Shown: one piece after another, positions 63,034-64,000 of the stretch
Layout: each line of letters starts with the position of its first letter
How positions within the stretch are numbered: position 1 is the first letter of the stretch
DNA from: Filosporella fistucella
Taxonomy: Eukaryota > Ascomycota > Leotiomycetes > Helotiales
Length of the DNA stretch: 64,000 bases
Reading direction: 5' to 3'
Assembly: GCA_030077755.1 (NCBI GenBank)
Contig: JAQJZZ010000021.1
Location: forward strand, 434,001 to 498,000
The notes under the pieces: model-generated
The model's database searches: none
Seen by the model: only the letters and a program-made list of their open reading frames with translations
Told to the model about the DNA's origin: nothing
Translations under genes and position numbers: made by a program

Positions 63034-64000
63034 ACCTGTAGAGCGAACATGGTTCAAACATGGGGGTGTAATGGGATGAGAGGTGCTTTGGTATCTAAAA
63101 TGATACAAGTAGCAATGGAGACAGCTAGTCAGCGTGATAAGATTGTAGATAGAAGTCACACTCAAATCCAGAAGATCAAACAAGCATTAGCACAATTGAA
63201 GCCTTACTTTATTTCCGGCGCGGCATGCATCATCTCCATCCTTCCATACCATTTTCTCATGGATATCAAAGTTGGCCGCCATACAAGGGTCTTGAATCTC
63301 GGCCGGGTTGTACTTCCTGCAGGTAGGTAGATAAGGGTTCCCACCACGGGTTCGGGACCAGGCCGGTCATCTGCCTGCTTCGGGAACGTGCAGAAGAGGT
63401 TAGATTCTAAGCAAGTAGTTTGAAATATATCTTTCGGTAAGCTCAGGCTCGGAATGATGTCCTATTCGATGTCCATCTGAAGGGGAGGCTATTAGAATGG
63501 GGAGTGCATGTGTGTCACGTGATATGTAACATCATACCTAAGTTACCTACATTTGCAACGCATGAGCGTATTGCAACATATTCTGTGTACTTGGAAAATA
63601 TGAGAATTACACTTCCTCTTCTTAGCTTATGCTACGGACTGATGTGGGCTGCCTGCTCGATTCTGTGTTCGAATATAGGTGGCGGTTTAAAAAGCACGTG
63701 ATTATACTGTCCCACCAAACTGAGCTGTCTCCAAAGGTCTACGGCATAATACGGTCGCTGTGATATGAAATATTGTAATGGCATATAGTTATATACAAAT
63801 TCGAGCTGCTAATTCTTGGTTGGTTATGCAAGGACTTATATACAGGTCGCAAGGGGTTTCCCCCACTTCGTCAAGTGGTCTGTGAATCACAGCTCAAATG
63901 ACGCACAAGCTGTGAATGGATGATCAGGAGCGTTGTTAAACTTACATTCTCTCCCGAAAGTATAATTTTCCCGACCGGAATAGTTTCGTACGTTCCGCAG
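63034..64000. other. Intergenic to window end, about 1 kb
   Basis: The 3' flank of the permease gene. Two CACGTGAT words lie at 63516-63523 and 63695-63702, possible E-box-type sites of a gene beyond the window. No supported open frame. Confidence 0.4.

Overview
The window is eukaryotic nuclear DNA from a filamentous ascomycete. Introns are short (about 42-125 nt) with GT..AG ends and CTAAC/CTGAC-like branch sites, leaders are A/C- or CT-rich, and gene content is typically fungal (Slt2-type MAP kinase, Zn2Cys6 regulator, GH131-CBM1 enzyme, DUF3455 and DUF3237 proteins). The protein style suggests Leotiomycetes, probably Helotiales near Sclerotinia/Botrytis; this placement is from memory, not from a search. 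I saw no convincing tRNA, rRNA, transposon or CRISPR.

Layout. 0-8 kb: 3' end of a serine carboxypeptidase, a PRELI/Ups1 lipid-transfer protein, cytosolic tryptophanyl-tRNA synthetase, a tiny gene for a 42-residue RYVGGGGCQVM repeat protein, and Tom70. 8-16 kb: long gene-poor DNA, a secreted DUF3455 protein and the Slt2/Mps1-type cell-wall-integrity MAP kinase. 17-30 kb: an unknown 298-residue protein, an alpha/beta hydrolase, a 1,824-residue PX-PH phospholipase D, Coq7 and the Paf1-complex subunit Rtf1.

31-39.6 kb holds a compact set of an MFS transporter, a DUF3237 protein, a Zn2Cys6 regulator and an amidase. The intergenic regions share GCCGCC(G/A)C(G/A)CTAA, so this looks like a small regulated catabolic cluster. 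39.6-51.2 kb is accessory in character: very long intergenic DNA with two unrelated degenerate repeat arrays. One has units of about 158 bp; the other is built on ATCGATACCACCGCAG and lies directly upstream of a 541-residue putative regulator. A 305-residue Ser/Thr-rich protein lies between the arrays. 54-64 kb: a standalone EF1B-gamma-like GST, a gene relic, a GH131-CBM1 glucanase and an APC-family amino-acid permease.

Most genes are independent housekeeping or enzyme genes. The two places where genes and non-coding sequence seem to work together are the MFS/DUF3237/Zn2Cys6/amidase cluster and the repeat-loaded promoter at 49.8-51.2 kb. Exon borders were set by hand from splice signals, reading frame and family expectation. 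Every multi-exon model closes in frame, but none has been checked against RNA.
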